IMG/VR virus record: IMGVR_UViG_3300044699_000008
Coordinates: 1 to 46,921 of that record
From: a virus
Strand: one strand, 5' to 3'
DNA length: 46,921 nucleotides
In this document: piece after piece, positions 1 to 8,691 of the stretch
Layout of the letters: the number at the start of each line of letters is the position of its first letter
Numbering within the stretch: the stretch's first letter is position 1
Notes under the pieces: model-generated
Told to the model about the DNA's origin: nothing
Database searches by the model: none
What the model saw: the letters and a program-made list of their open reading frames with translations, nothing else
Made by a program: the position numbers and the translations under genes

Positions 1-593
1 GATTCAACGGAGCCTGAATCGGATTTGCAGCAGGCTGTGAGCGTGAGATCTGTTGCAGACTCATGCCGGAAGATGGAATAGATGAGATCATTCGCATCGT
101 CAAGCAATGGCATTCCAACGCCTGAGACAGCCGTGGTGGCAAATTCGCCATCAGCAAAATCGGCATCAATCGTATCGTTGCAACGGCACCGATAAATGCG
201 TACGTGAATGTCTCCACCGGAGTCCGAAATGACTTTGCCGTCGATTCGGAAATACGGACGCGCCTGAGTTGCTTTCTTGCGAAGTTCGATTTCCCTATTT
301 GGGCTTGCACCACGTTCGACAACTTCGCCTCCCGTGAAAATCGACCAGATCTTTGTTTTCATGCCACCGGCTTCCAGATCCCAATCGACCTGTGCGCCTT
401 GGCCGCGAGTAGTGATGAGCTTGTCATCGCCACGCAGTTCCGAGAATTCCTCAGCTTCCGAGAAACTCAGAGTTTGAATATACGGAAGATCGTAGCTTAC
501 CGTATCTAGAACCGTACCGGCAGCATCCACATATGGCGTGATTTTGATATCTCGCACACCATAAGGAAGTGCATCTGTGACCGGAGCAGTCAT
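1..593 (-). CDS. Major tail tube protein, partial
   Basis: The frame is open from an ATG at 593 to the window edge, about 197 residues, so the 3' end is missing. The start reads MTAPVTDALPYGVRDI and is followed by an acidic strand-rich segment (FSEAEEFSELRGDDKLI) and TRGQGAQVDWDLEAGG, the style of actinophage tail tube proteins. The tube protein forms hexameric rings stacked into the siphovirus tail. Its place directly after the tail terminator and connector genes fits this role. The ATG overlaps the stop of the preceding gene (ATGA), suggesting coupled translation. The assignment rests on sequence style and gene order; a tail sheath is unlikely because no sheath-sized frame is seen. Confidence 0.75.
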   Translation of the reverse strand, partial: MTAPVTDALPYGVRDIKITPYVDAAGTVLDTVSYDLPYIQTLSFSEAEEFSELRGDDKLITTRGQGAQVDWDLEAGGMKTKIWSIFTGGEVVERGASPNREIELRKKATQARPYFRIDGKVISDSGGDIHVRIYRCRCNDTIDADFADGEFATTAVSGVGMPLLDDANDLIYSIFRHESATDLTLTACCKSDSGSVE

Positions 594-805
594 TTCGGAT
601 TTCCTCTCAGAGTGGGTTTTTTAAACCGTCTCGTTTCGATGAGTTTGACGGTTCCGTCTGCATTTAGTTTTCCGGTATCCCAACGATGAATTACTGTTTC
701 ATCGCCGCGATGATCTTTGCAGAAATTACTCGTACAAAAGATCTCAAGAATACCGTCCGGAGTTAATTCCCCGAACTTTTTATTCTTGCACCTTATCTCG
801 GCCAC
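590..805 (-). CDS. Small Cys-containing protein, Com-like
   Basis: A protein of 71 residues starting MAEIRCKNKKFGEL, with Cys at about 6, 24 and 29. The spacing (IRC-x3-KFGEL, then EIFC-x4-FC) resembles the zinc-binding start of Com-type phage translational regulators, but the second Cys of the first knuckle is missing, so zinc binding is uncertain. The C-terminus is basic. It lies between head-tail genes and the tail tube gene and its stop overlaps the tube start by ATGA. A role in control of translation or in tail assembly is inference. Confidence 0.6.
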   Translation of the reverse strand: MAEIRCKNKKFGELTPDGILEIFCTSNFCKDHRGDETVIHRWDTGKLNADGTVKLIETRRFKKPTLRGNPK

Positions 806-825
806 ATTCGGATTTTATTCGGTTG

Positions 826-1226
826 TTATTCAGTTGCGTTTCTTACTTCAATTACCTCGAAACGATTCGGATCATGTTCCAGAAGATATGCCAGTGCTTC
901 CTCCGACAATGCTTCTGCTGGAACCATAAATTTGTTTTTGAGAAAATCCATCGGACGAGAGGATGGTTTTCAATTCCCACATTGGCCCAGTCTTCGGGTC
1001 GCATTTCGATAACCGTGCCGCCATGAGTGGGCGTGGCCTTGACTACCTTGCCGCTGAACTTCTGGACCGGCTGGCGCTTCACCACGTCGCGCTCGTCGGG
1101 TATCTGGATGGGTGCTGCCGTAGCATCAAGATCAGATCCGCCTGTGAACGGAGCTTGGACCTGGACCGGCTTGGGTGCCGGATCGGGGATTTGACGCTTC
1201 TGAGCAGCGGTTTTCGTGGTCGCCAT
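826..1226 (-). CDS. Head-tail region protein, frameshifted
   Basis: The N-terminal 85 or so residues read in one frame (MATTKTAAQKRQIPDPAPKP at the start, then GTVIEMRPEDWANVGIENHP). At about 948 the frame breaks. One extra G in the GG run at 948-949 (minus strand) restores VRWDFLKNKFMVPAEALSEE and a continuous frame to the TAA at 826, giving about 133 residues. The N-terminus is proline-rich and probably disordered; the C-terminus is a helical acidic segment. Proteins of this layout sit between tail terminator and tail tube genes in actinophages, usually without a known function. Confidence 0.7.
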
Positions 1227-1243
1227 GATGGTGTGATCCTAAC

Positions 1244-1695
1244 TCATACAGGTTGGGTTTCGTGGCGATATAGCACACCAAAAACCGCATTCCTCGTTAT
1301 TGTTTTGAACCCCTCGTCTGCGAGGTTCCCTGACCTGCCAGCCGGATTGGCGACAGTCACCGTATATCCATCCAAACCTACAACGTGTTCCATTGCGGTG
1401 AGAATTTCATCTACACGGTTTAGGATTGTGTCAATTAAATCGTATTCTCTGGTTTCATCCCAAGGGATATGAATCCAGACAGTTAATGTTCGCGGAGCAC
1501 GCTGAATTCCATTTGCAGAAGCGGAATAGCTAGATGTGTAATTTGTGGGTTCTTCCCATTTGAGAACCATAAACGGACCAGAATGAACTGGACGTTCGTC
1601 TATGGAATGGGATTCAAAAATACGTCGCCAGTAATTCCCAGCGAAGACAATTGCGTGTCTGCTGCGAGAGTATCGAAAATCGCGCTTACGGTCAT
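1244..1695 (-). CDS. Tail terminator-like protein, frameshifted
   Basis: An ATG at 1695 begins MTVSAIFDTLAADTQLSSLG. The frame breaks at the T run at 1616-1620; one more T gives DVFFESHSIDERPVHSGPF and joins the frame MVLKWEEPTNYTSSYSA to the stop at 1244, about 150 residues in all. The second half (TLTVWIHIPWDETREYDLI, then ILNRVDEILTAME) has the alternating strand-helix pattern of tail terminator proteins, which cap the tail tube and join it to the head. The gene order (HK97 gp10-like before, tail tube after) supports this. The start overlaps the previous gene's stop by ATGA. Confidence 0.65.
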
Positions 1696-2053
1696 CGGTT
1701 CATGTGCTCCAATAATCCGTTTAGATCCTGCATTAGCTTTCGCCCGATAATGCGGATAGAGGAGTGATAATCGCATATTTGCCCGAATTACAAACCTCTA
1801 AGAATATGCCGTAATAAACCGAATACGCCAAATCAATTTCGTGAACGTCTCCGCTATTGTGGGGGATTGCCATTAACCCGCCACGGGCTGCTCCCGTTCT
1901 ATCTGTCCAGGGAGCATTTGTTTTCATATATCCGGTCCCCCACGCTGCTGTGCGATCAGTGACAACACTAATTGCATTATTAAGATCGCCCCGGAAATTA
2001 CGGAGATTACGTCGGAGCCGTCTATCGTCATAATCAATTGTCACTTTAGCCAT
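1692..2053 (-). CDS. HK97 gp10-like neck protein, frameshifted
   Basis: Starts MAKVTIDYDDRRLRRNLRNF. The segment AWGTGYMKTNAPWTDRTGAA followed by GGLMAIPH and a Tyr-rich YSVYYGIFLE is typical of the HK97 gp10-like family, which acts at the head-tail joint. At about 1760 a C is missing from a CC run; restoring it gives ITPSIRIIGRKLMQDLNGLL and a stop at 1692, about 120 residues. Without the correction the frame ends early at 1733. I chose the ATG at 2053 because it overlaps the upstream stop by a few bases. Confidence 0.75.
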
Positions 2054-2426
2054 AATCTGGCTCCGCACCGTGCGAAGTTCCGCCTACTTTTACCTCGTAA
2101 CCATTGTAGGGAAATACATATTCGACCACATAATGATTGCCCAGTCGGTCAAATGAATCCCCGATTTTAATCACAGCGTCATAATCGGCTACGATTATGA
2201 AATCGAAACGGCGCGTATGGCTTTCGTCGGTGGGAACAATCCCGCTTTCCGTTCCGTAAATTACTTTGACGATAATGGTTTCTCTGTCTGGCAGAGCCAC
2301 CATTTTCTTAGCGCCGCTATTCCACTGTTCCTCATGCGGAGTAAACGTGATCGCCGTAGGATCATCGTTAATAAACCAGCTTGTCATTTGCCGGTTGTGT
2401 TCTAACGAGAGAATGGACGTATCCAT
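2046..2426 (-). CDS. Head-closure (stopper) protein
   Basis: Intact, 126 residues, starting MDTSILSLEHNRQMTSWFIN. The body is rich in beta strands (TIIVKVIYGTESGIVPTDES, RFDFIIVADYDAVIKIGD) as in phage stopper proteins of the SPP1 gp16 or HK97 gp7 kind, which close the portal channel after packaging. The ATG is part of a TAATG overlap with the previous gene's stop, which decides the start. Its place between adaptor and gp10-like genes is the main support. Confidence 0.65.
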   Translation of the reverse strand: MDTSILSLEHNRQMTSWFINDDPTAITFTPHEEQWNSGAKKMVALPDRETIIVKVIYGTESGIVPTDESHTRRFDFIIVADYDAVIKIGDSFDRLGNHYVVEYVFPYNGYEVKVGGTSHGAEPDYG

Positions 2427-2760
2427 TAGACTCTCGTAGCGGTATGGAAAGCTATTCGTCCCGTCTTAGGTACAATTGGATCTGCTGCTTTGGCCTCTAG
2501 ATCGGCTTTCTGTTTCCACCAATCAGCCATTGCTTGTGCATTGGTATGGATTTGGGAAAGGGAACGCGAGGAACCGGATTCCTGCACGTCAATCATTCCA
2601 GAGGATTTCCCAGAAATCCCGACCAAACACCCTGAATAGTTTGGGTTGTGGTAAGCCCACTATCCAGCATCGCGCCAATAGTGGCGTCGTCAAAACCGTA
2701 AGCGTCAGATTCCTCTGGAATCTGCGTTTTGACTAGGGCAATTTCTTCGGGAGTTGCCAT
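2426..2760 (-). CDS. Head-tail adaptor-like protein, frameshifted
   Basis: An ATG at 2760 begins MATPEEIALVKTQIPEESDA and runs to GVWSG. The frame breaks near 2618-2624 beside a CCC run, after which GISGKSSGMIDVQESGSSRS continues to the stop at 2426. The joined product is about 111 residues and helical, with the motif QAMADWWKQKADLEA. This layout fits an HK97 gp6-like connector that sits under the portal. The stop overlaps the stopper start as TAATG. Confidence 0.65.
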
Positions 2761-2775
2761 TTCCCTCCCTCGTTT

Positions 2776-2952
2776 TTATTCTTCGTCTTCGACTTCGTTT
2801 GGCCTGGCTTCCTGCCAGATTTCATCCATTTCCGCAGAGCGTTCCGTTTGCTTATTCAAAAGCTCTGCGGATTTCTCGGCCATGATCACATTGGGATCTT
2901 CAGCCGGATCATACTCGTCAGCAGATTCCTCTGTCGGGCGTGGTTCAACCAT
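2776..2952 (-). CDS. Small acidic protein between capsid and connector genes
   Basis: A protein of 58 residues starting MVEPRPTEESADEYDPAEDP and ending VEDEE. It is strongly acidic, has a central helix (IMAEKSAELLNKQTERSAEM) and no known domain that I recognise. The ATG overlaps the preceding stop (TAATG), so it is translated with the capsid genes. It could be a small head or connector accessory protein. Confidence 0.65.
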   Translation of the reverse strand: MVEPRPTEESADEYDPAEDPNVIMAEKSAELLNKQTERSAEMDEIWQEARPNEVEDEE

Positions 2953-3377
2953 TAGCCGTGCCTCTTATCGTGTAGGTGAATTGCTAGAGCGTCTTGGAGA
3001 TCTGCCTTTTTCGCGTTGGATTCGTATTCGACCTTTTCCTTATCCAACCGGGCTTTCAGCTCCGCGACATTCAGGGATTCGACTTCCTCCACGATATCGT
3101 CATCAACGTCTCCCTCATCGGGAGTACCTTCGCTGAAATCAGAAAGAGGAATTACCCTTCCGGTATCCACGTCCAGAGTTCGACCCGGTAATGGAGCGCC
3201 ACCTACATCGTAGTCAGCGGAATCTCTCACATCGGTATCGAATTTCTGAATACCTTCTGGAGCACCTTCGGCGAATTGCCGGTCATTGGCAGCGATTTCA
3301 TCACCGCGACCGCGAGACTGAAGATATTCCTTATCCTCGTCAGAAAGCGGCTGACTGAAATCAATCAATCGTCCCAT
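2952..3377 (-). CDS. Capsid-adjacent protein with SAP/Rho-N-like C-terminus
   Basis: 141 residues, intact. The first 100 residues are acidic and low in complexity, with a segment PLPGRTLDVDTGRVIPLSDF. The last 45 (VAELKARLDKEKVEYESNAK followed by KADLQDALAIHLHDK) have the helix-extended-helix form of SAP/HeH and Rho N-terminal-like modules, which often bind nucleic acid. Proteins with such C-termini follow the major capsid gene in many actinophages; their role is not established. Its ATG overlaps the capsid stop as TAATG. Confidence 0.75.
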   Translation of the reverse strand: MGRLIDFSQPLSDEDKEYLQSRGRGDEIAANDRQFAEGAPEGIQKFDTDVRDSADYDVGGAPLPGRTLDVDTGRVIPLSDFSEGTPDEGDVDDDIVEEVESLNVAELKARLDKEKVEYESNAKKADLQDALAIHLHDKRHG

Positions 3378-4603
3378 TAGGAATGCCTTTCAGTTACGCG
3401 AGGAACCGGTCCCTTCTTGTACTTGTTCGGATTGTGTACGTCGGAGAGGCAGTGATTTGCATAATCGCACCACCACCACGCTGACGAACGCCAGTTCCAA
3501 AGGAACGCGCATAGAAGCCGTCAATCAGCGGATAACGCTGCTGATTTCCTGCCAGAATACGCAACCCCTGCATCTGGGGATTTGGATGCTCGCGGAACCC
3601 AACGGGATTGGCAAGCGAACCTGCGCCACCGGAACCCAACAGAACAGATATCCGGCAGGGATATAGCTTTCCTCAATGATGTTGATATTCCCGTAGGAAC
3701 CAATCACCGGGAGTCCCTGAATACCGAATCGGCTGATTGCCAAGCAATCCCTCTGCGTTCGGGAGAATGATGGCGGGCTGATTCGGTGCCTGAATGAAAT
3801 CGTAGGTTGCCGTGATGCCATTGGCGCTCACGACTCCCTTACGCCATTGCCGAATCTTATCCGTTTCCGCTTTGTTCGCCAGAAGCATGAATTCGGTTCC
3901 AGATTCCAAACCGTATCCGTGCTCTGCCACCAGATTGTAGAGGTCTTCTACGTCACTGGAATCAATTCCGGCATTACCGGAAGTGATGTAGTGGTTGTGG
4001 GAAGCTGCGAACGTGTTCCCCTTGAATGACGGAGGAACAAAGCCGTCTCCGTTGTCCCCATTGTAGAGTGGGTAAACATTGTAGGACGATTTCGGATATT
4101 GGCCCTACGGAGGCGATTGTCGAAAAGGGCTTCCATGACTTTCTTGAATAGAAGCCGCTTGTCTGCGCGGAGAATTTCATTGTGAATTGCCTGAATCTGG
4201 CGAGCGTCTGCATCTGCGAGGAACATCCACGTATATGCATTTCGCTTGTCGTAATGCCGCAGATCGTATCCCATTTGGAACATCTCAATGGAAGCTGAGC
4301 AGCTTGCGGCACGCCGTATTCAGTCGCTTCCTCGAAACTGATTTCCCCAACCTGCGGGACAGTTTCAACAGGAACGGTAACCGGGAACGTCAGAACCGAA
4401 ATCAGCCGGTCCATTGCCTCATTGTAAATGGCAGTGGAAGCGGCTACCTCATCCCAAAGTTCATTGAGGTCCGTACCGTCGGCAGTCTCCGTAATGAGAT
4501 CGCCAGAGGAAAGATATCCGGCTTGCTGCACTGGTTGCGTAGCGCCGTAAATCGGATAAACGGGAATCCCGTTTATCAACGGGAATTCAAGAACCTTTGT
4601 CAT
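3377..4603 (-). CDS. Major capsid protein (HK97 fold), several frameshifts
   Basis: Starts MTKVLEFPLINGIPVYPIYG. Frames must be joined at about 4288, 4078, 3725, 3640 and 3430, each explained by one lost base. The pieces give a product of about 400 residues: a central region with MFQMGYDLRHYDKRNAYTWM, then VYPLYNGDNGDGFVPPSFKG, GLESGTEFMLLANKAETDKI, GSYGNINIIEESYIPAGYLF, and the C-terminal part LANPVGFREHPNPQMQGLRI. A loop with a long-lived aromatic domain, then a P-domain ending that recognises neighbours, is typical of actinophage major capsid proteins. True C-terminus is NKYKKGPVPRVTERHS. Placed after decoration and scaffold genes, as expected. The order and length make this assignment firm even though no single frame is whole. 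Confidence 0.88.
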
Positions 4604-4622
4604 TTTGGAATTTCCCTTTCGA

Positions 4623-5054
4623 TTACGGTTCGACGTGAACGGCTAGGCGGGTCGCTTCTACCGTATAGCCGACGAGAACGCCAGCAGTAGCGGTTGCATC
4701 CACAGATCCATCCGCGTGGGCGTAATACTTTTGCCCAGCGACACCGGCAGCAACTACACCGGCAGCCGAAGTGGTCAGGAAATTCCCGATTTCCCCGTGA
4801 ACCATGATATCCACCGGAGTACCTGCATCCGGTGGATATAGCGGTTGGCCTTCTGGCGTGGTTCCGAGAGGAACAATTAACAGGCCAATTACGCCCGTCT
4901 GTCCCGCGCCCTTTACCACTGCGCCAGCGGAATTCAAACCTACTCCCCATACCTTATTGGCGTCAGCAGCAGGCCAATCCAACGCCAACGGTGCGCGGTG
5001 ACTGCCACCGTAGGGGTTGTTCTTCTCATAACGAGGCTTTGTCGCAAGAGCCAT
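4623..5054 (-). CDS. Capsid decoration protein
   Basis: Intact, 143 residues, starting MALATKPRYEKNNPYGGSHR. It is rich in Gly, Ala and Val in short beta strands (VKGAGQTGVIGLLIVPLGTT, GVVAAGVAGQKYYAHADGSV), as in actinophage head decoration proteins that bind the outer capsid and stabilise it. It directly precedes the major capsid gene in transcription, 19 bases apart, so both could be made at high level. Confidence 0.8.
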   Translation of the reverse strand: MALATKPRYEKNNPYGGSHRAPLALDWPAADANKVWGVGLNSAGAVVKGAGQTGVIGLLIVPLGTTPEGQPLYPPDAGTPVDIMVHGEIGNFLTTSAAGVVAAGVAGQKYYAHADGSVDATATAGVLVGYTVEATRLAVHVEP

Positions 5055-5150
5055 GATTGGCGATCCTCTCCCTACGTGGGTAGTTCCCGGTCAGCGTAGC
5101 ATTTTCATGCAGATCCCCGTGGGAAAATCAAGCGGTTCGGAGCAGGAATC

Positions 5151-5815
5151 TCACGCCTTTCCCTGTACGATCACGGGGTACTTTTTGATCAGTGCCGCAC
5201 GCTTGCTCAGCTTGGCATCTGCGCTGGTAGGGGGCGCAACCGGACCACCAGATGGTCGCTGTGGGCGGGGAGTCTGACCATCACCAGATGGTTTCGACTT
5301 GTCTTTTGACACCAGCCACGGGCATTGCGTTGCAATCCGCTTAATCTCGGATTCAATTCCTTTGACAGTTCCAGTAAGCGCATCTTCGTCTATATCGACC
5401 TCAAACGCTTCGCCGTTTAATTCGGCCATGACCTGCTTAATGGAATGCCATTCGTAATTCGACTGAGCGCCGATAGCATTCTCAACAACCTTTTGCCTCA
5501 AGATATTGAAAAGCTTTTCGTTTCTAGCGTTGGCTTTATCCAAATCAGTCTGAAGCTGTTCCTCTTTCGTTTGCTGTGCGCGGCGAGTCGATTCCTCTTT
5601 GGTCTTGTAACCGTCGCGCTCTGTGGTGACTTCGCCCAACTTCGTGGTGAGAGCCTGAACCTGAGATAGCAACTGCGTCAACGCATTTGGATCGTTTTGC
5701 AGCTTCGCAATCGGGTCTTCCTTGGGTTCCTCCGGTGGCGGGGTAGTCGCGGCAGGCTTGGGTTCCTCAATGACGGAACGGTAGCTGTGGGCTGATTGGG
5801 ATCTGGAGTGGTCAT
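5151..5815 (-). CDS. Capsid scaffold protein, N-terminal frameshift
   Basis: I place the start at the ATG at 5815 (MTTPDPNQPTATVP), preceded by an AGGAAA ribosome site. One lost base near 5770 moves it into the frame VIEEPKPAATTPPPEEPKED. The product is about 220 residues: a proline-rich disordered start, a long charged coiled coil (QLLSQVQALTTKLGEVTTER to LQTDLDKANARNEKLFNILR), an acidic part and a basic Pro-rich end. This is the usual build of scaffold proteins, which fill the procapsid and are removed during maturation. The intact frame runs upstream into the MuF gene, but only because of the frameshift. Confidence 0.8.
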
Positions 5816-5829
5816 GTCTCTCGTTTCCT

Positions 5830-6733
5830 TTAGGCGACCTCGTTAGTCCAGTCCGATAGTACCCCGCTTTGTACTTCTGTAGGAAGTCGTCAAATGGCTC
5901 TAAGACTGGCGTGACGAAACAACGGCAGTGCGGATGTGGTTTTTCAGGAACATTTCCAATTGGGAAGAATCGCACTCGTCTATAGATTTCGCATTTGCAG
6001 TGCTGTATAACGTGGGTGCTTGAGAGATTCCACTCCATTTCGTCAATCCACGGGCGATCTTCAGCTTGCGTAATAGCCGTAGCGTGAAAAGCGTTATTAA
6101 GCTCGGTTCTTCCAAGTCGTAAAGCAGCATACGACGTGCCACCGGGAGATCCTGGGAGGATATGCCCTTCAACGGCATCGGCCAAGTTCTTTGCGGAATC
6201 TCCGCGTAATATTGAGCTTGTAACCAACCTTTGTACCCATTGATTAGCCAGCGACCTAGACCTATAGACTCTGGCTGACAACGGTTTCTCTGATTTGGTA
6301 ACTCTCGATATTGCATGTGCTACTCCTAATTGCGCTGATCTTTCTGGCTTTCTATCCAGTCTTGGGTATTGCGCTTTGTAATAAATACCGCTTCCAGATA
6401 TTCGCGATCCATTTCGCTTAACCCGCCAGAGGCGATTGAGGCTGCGTCTTTATGCCCATCCTTAATGATGGGAATCATATCCCCGAAAATCTGTGCGTGG
6501 ACTACGCGGATTTCGTTCATGGCTAGGCGAATTTGAGCGGAGCGAACCCCGGCAGAGAAAGTACGATCCCTATCCAAACGGATAAGTTTGTTCCTAGCGT
6601 CCTCTGCACCCTGCGTCAGAATCAGTTTTATGATTCTGTCGTACTTTTCAGAGACAGATAAAAACTTGTTTAGCCACTTGCGCTTAAGCTGAGCGGCTAC
6701 GAGGCGATCATTGAAGGGCTGCGGGCGTGTCAC
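5830..6733 (-). CDS. MuF-like minor head protein, frameshifted
   Basis: N-terminus MTRPQPFNDRLVAAQLKRKW (start at 6733) is followed by a helical region with RLDRDRTFSAGVRSAQIRLA. A frameshift near 6338 leads into GVAHAISRVTKSEKPLSARV and then LGRTELNNAFHATAITQAED, CKCEIY and PEKPHPHCRCFVTPVLEPF, with further breaks near 5975 and 5857. The joined product is about 300 residues. The TEL/A-x-A and C-x-C ... HPHCRC pattern is that of the Phage_Mu_F family, minor head proteins bound near the portal. The stop at 5830 is just before the scaffold ribosome site. The start overlaps the JAB gene stop. Confidence 0.82.
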
Positions 6734-7151
6734 CTAGTCTTGCACCACTCCACTACCTCATGATTCGTGGCTATCCAGTACCGCCAACGTAAATCTGGAT
6801 TCGGCCAGCCATTAATATCCACTGGAGAGGGCCAAGGGATATTCGTTGGGTGACTGTGGAACACTCCGACCACAGAATCGTTGTTGATTTTGCATATGAT
6901 TTGTAAGGCTTCCTGAATATCCTCAATATCCATATAGAAATTGTAGTGCGGTTCTGTATGGAATTGGGGACGTACAAGATATCCTGATTTACGGTGATGA
7001 AACCGCAGACCTCATCGCGGTTGGCTCTGCAACCGGAAATCATATTCTCTATGATTTGAGGATCTAAGGGAGATTTCGGACTCTCCACTCTGCGAACCTT
7101 GTTTGGCGTAGTGCAATAGTTGAGCGGGATGGAAGAAATTATATTCCTCAT
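6730..7151 (-). CDS. JAB/MPN (JAMM) metalloprotease-like protein
   Basis: Two frames join near 6945. The N-terminal part reads MRNIISSIPLNYCTTPNKVR and carries ANRDEVCGFI, whose Glu matches the JAMM glutamate; the second part is EPHYNFYMDIEDIQEALQII followed by VVGVFHSHPTNIPWPSPVDI. This contains the full zinc motif H-x-H-x7-S-x2-D, so the site looks active. JAMM proteins are zinc isopeptidases or peptidases. About 138 residues, a single domain. Phage JAB domains are better known in tail-tip proteins fused to NlpC/P60; here it lies between the basic-protein cluster and MuF. Cleavage of head proteins is inference. Its ATG overlaps the previous stop (ATGA). Confidence 0.85.
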
Positions 7152-7955
7152 CTGCGTTTCTTTTTCTTTGCGGCTTTTCTCCGTTGTGGGCGTGGTTTTA
7201 CTCGCTTTGCGACCAGCAATCGTCGCCATGCGCCTATCGTATCTTTGAATTCCAGCGCGAGATTTGGATTGCATAGTTCTATGCGATCCACGGCGCACGA
7301 TTACTGTAGGTCCACCTTTGCGCGAAGTGCCCAATCGCGCCTGGCTTCCTGCGATATTCCCTCGCAAAGCCGGATTTTTTGTCAATCCGTGGGCGGATAG
7401 AAAGCTATGCGCTTTACCGGCTACTTTATGCCGCCTAGATCCAACAGGAATTATCTTCGCTTTACGTCCAGCAATAGCTTTGTCAACTGCGGTATGCTTA
7501 TTGGTGGATTCAATTCGCCCATATCCACCGACCACAATTCGCTTGCTCGTACCTGGGATAATCGTCCCAGCATTTACGCCAATTGTAGAGCTTCGCTTAT
7601 TCACTCTGGCATACGGAATGGTATTTCGTCGCAGACCAGATATCCCGACTCCACGCCCAGCACGCCTGGCATGTGGAGTAGTAACCGAAGCCGGAATGTG
7701 TTTCTTTCCGGCAGCCTTAATTCTACGTCTAGTGGATGAGACTGCTATTGCACCGGCTTTATGCCCTGCTGCTGCTGCGGCTCCACCAGGACCACCCCAT
7801 AATGCACCGCCAATTGCCGCGTTTCCAACGGATTTCGCGTGCTTTTTGGCTTTGGCTCCCGCACTTAGCTTGCGCTTTTTTGCAGATGCCGCTGTTGCTT
7901 TCGCTAAAGCGGCTCTGCGAGCGGGAGTGAAAACGTACTTACGGGCTTTCGCCAC
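7148..7955 (-). CDS. Lys/Arg-rich protein A with TPARRAAL module
   Basis: GTG start (MAKARKYVFTPARRAALAKA). The first 30 residues carry the module shared with three downstream-in-coordinate neighbours. Then follows a glycine/alanine zipper (NAAIGGALWGGPGGAAAAAG) that could enter or cross a membrane, then about 170 residues of basic, Gly/Thr-rich sequence. The frame is broken near 7205; the true end is probably KPRPQRRKAAKKKKRR with a TGA overlapping the JAB start. About 268 residues with a predicted very high pI. No family recognised; DNA condensation in the head, or a protein ejected with DNA, are possibilities. The GTG sits inside the preceding gene. Confidence 0.72.
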
Positions 7956-8070
7956 GATTATCGCTTTCTGGTTCCTCTGGCGGTTTTAGTGCTTCCTTTC
8001 TTTCGTCCTCCCCTTTGGCGAACGGTGCCGCCTTTTTGCCTCCAAACGATCCCTTACCTTTTGCAGCCAT
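7939..8070 (-). CDS. Small charged protein
   Basis: A protein of 43 residues beginning MAAKGKGSFGGKKAAPFAKG, basic at the start and acidic at the end (KPPEEPESDNRGESP). It overlaps the start of the next gene by 17 bases. Too short for a domain call; the GKGSFGGKKAAPF segment is a Gly/Lys tail seen in small phage head-region proteins. Function unknown. Confidence 0.6.
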   Translation of the reverse strand: MAAKGKGSFGGKKAAPFAKGEDERKEALKPPEEPESDNRGESP

Positions 8071-8082
8071 GTCTTTTCGCTT

Positions 8083-8241
8083 TCATCTCCAGATTGCGTG
8101 GATGACGTCATTGTAGTGATCCTTACTTTCGTCGTGAGTCATTTCTGTGCATTGCCACCGCTCATCACCAATTTTTATCCAGTGTCCACACTGAGTTGGC
8201 GTATCCACCGGAACATTATTGTGGTGAAGATGGAAATGCAT
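8083..8241 (-). CDS. Small His/Trp-rich protein
   Basis: A frame of 52 residues from the ATG at 8241: MHFHLHHNNVPVDTPTQCGH, then WIKIGDERWQCTEMTHDE. Two Cys and several His could bind a metal. Codon use and the lack of overlap with another gene support it, but a competing frame with a short RCKCISIF product starts slightly upstream, so the N-terminus is uncertain. No function can be inferred. Confidence 0.5.
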   Translation of the reverse strand: MHFHLHHNNVPVDTPTQCGHWIKIGDERWQCTEMTHDESKDHYNDVIHAIWR

Positions 8242-8248
8242 TTACATC

Positions 8249-8691
8249 TCATCTGCCTTTCTTTCTCTTTCTCCCTGCCTTACTAAATCTGGCAGATTTC
8301 TCTGCGACGAAAGTAGCTCTGCGAGAATGCGGATTCTTTCCCTGTAGCTTGGATATAGCACGATGTTTCAAAGGCTGTTGCCGTGTTCTCTTGATTGCCT
8401 TATTGACCTGCTTATTGTGTTTGGATAGTTTCTTTGCGTATTTGACGTTATGCTTACTTGCCCTTCGGGCTTTCCGCATAGCGCCACCGAAAGTTTTACT
8501 GGGAGTATTCGTTGCCAATCCGTACGTTTCCCACTTGGAGTTACGTATTCGGTAATTCCTCTACGCTTACTCCGACGAGATTGGAGTTTCTTTCGATTCT
8601 TGGCGTGAAATTGACCCTTGCGTTTGCGAGCGGAAGCCAATTGCGCTTTCCGTAAAGCGGCACGCCTGGCTGGCGTCATGCGAAAAGCCAT
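8249..8691 (-). CDS. Lys/Arg-rich protein B with TPARRAAL module, frameshifted
   Basis: Starts MAFRMTPARRAALRKAQLAS, the same module as proteins A, C and D. The frame breaks near 8527: one extra A in an AAA run turns PSGKRT into PSGKTYGLATNTPSKTFGG and continues to KSARFSKAGRKRKKGR at 8249, about 147 residues. The second half repeats the theme (AMRKARRASKHNVKYAKKL), so it may hold a decayed second copy of the module. Nearly every third residue is basic. Its ATG overlaps the stop of protein C (TAATG). Function unknown, nucleic-acid binding likely. Confidence 0.75.

Noticed and set aside
852-2700. Programmed ribosomal frameshifts in head-tail genes
   Set aside because: Several genes in a row break at different short runs without slippery heptamers, and most breaks are repaired by adding one base. 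Sequencing error is simpler.
5151-6281. A natural MuF-scaffold fusion protein
   Set aside because: The single open frame arises only because of a frameshift; a scaffold ATG with ribosome site at 5815 and a MuF stop at 5830 are present in the neighbouring frames.
6771-7955. A natural fusion of a basic protein with the JAB protease
   Set aside because: A TGA in the neighbouring frame overlaps a JAB ATG (ATGA), as between other genes here; the fusion depends on a lost base near 7205.
7264-7989. A 241-residue plus-strand frame
   Set aside because: It is the complement of the basic protein A gene; Lys/Arg/Ala-rich genes leave long open frames on the other strand.
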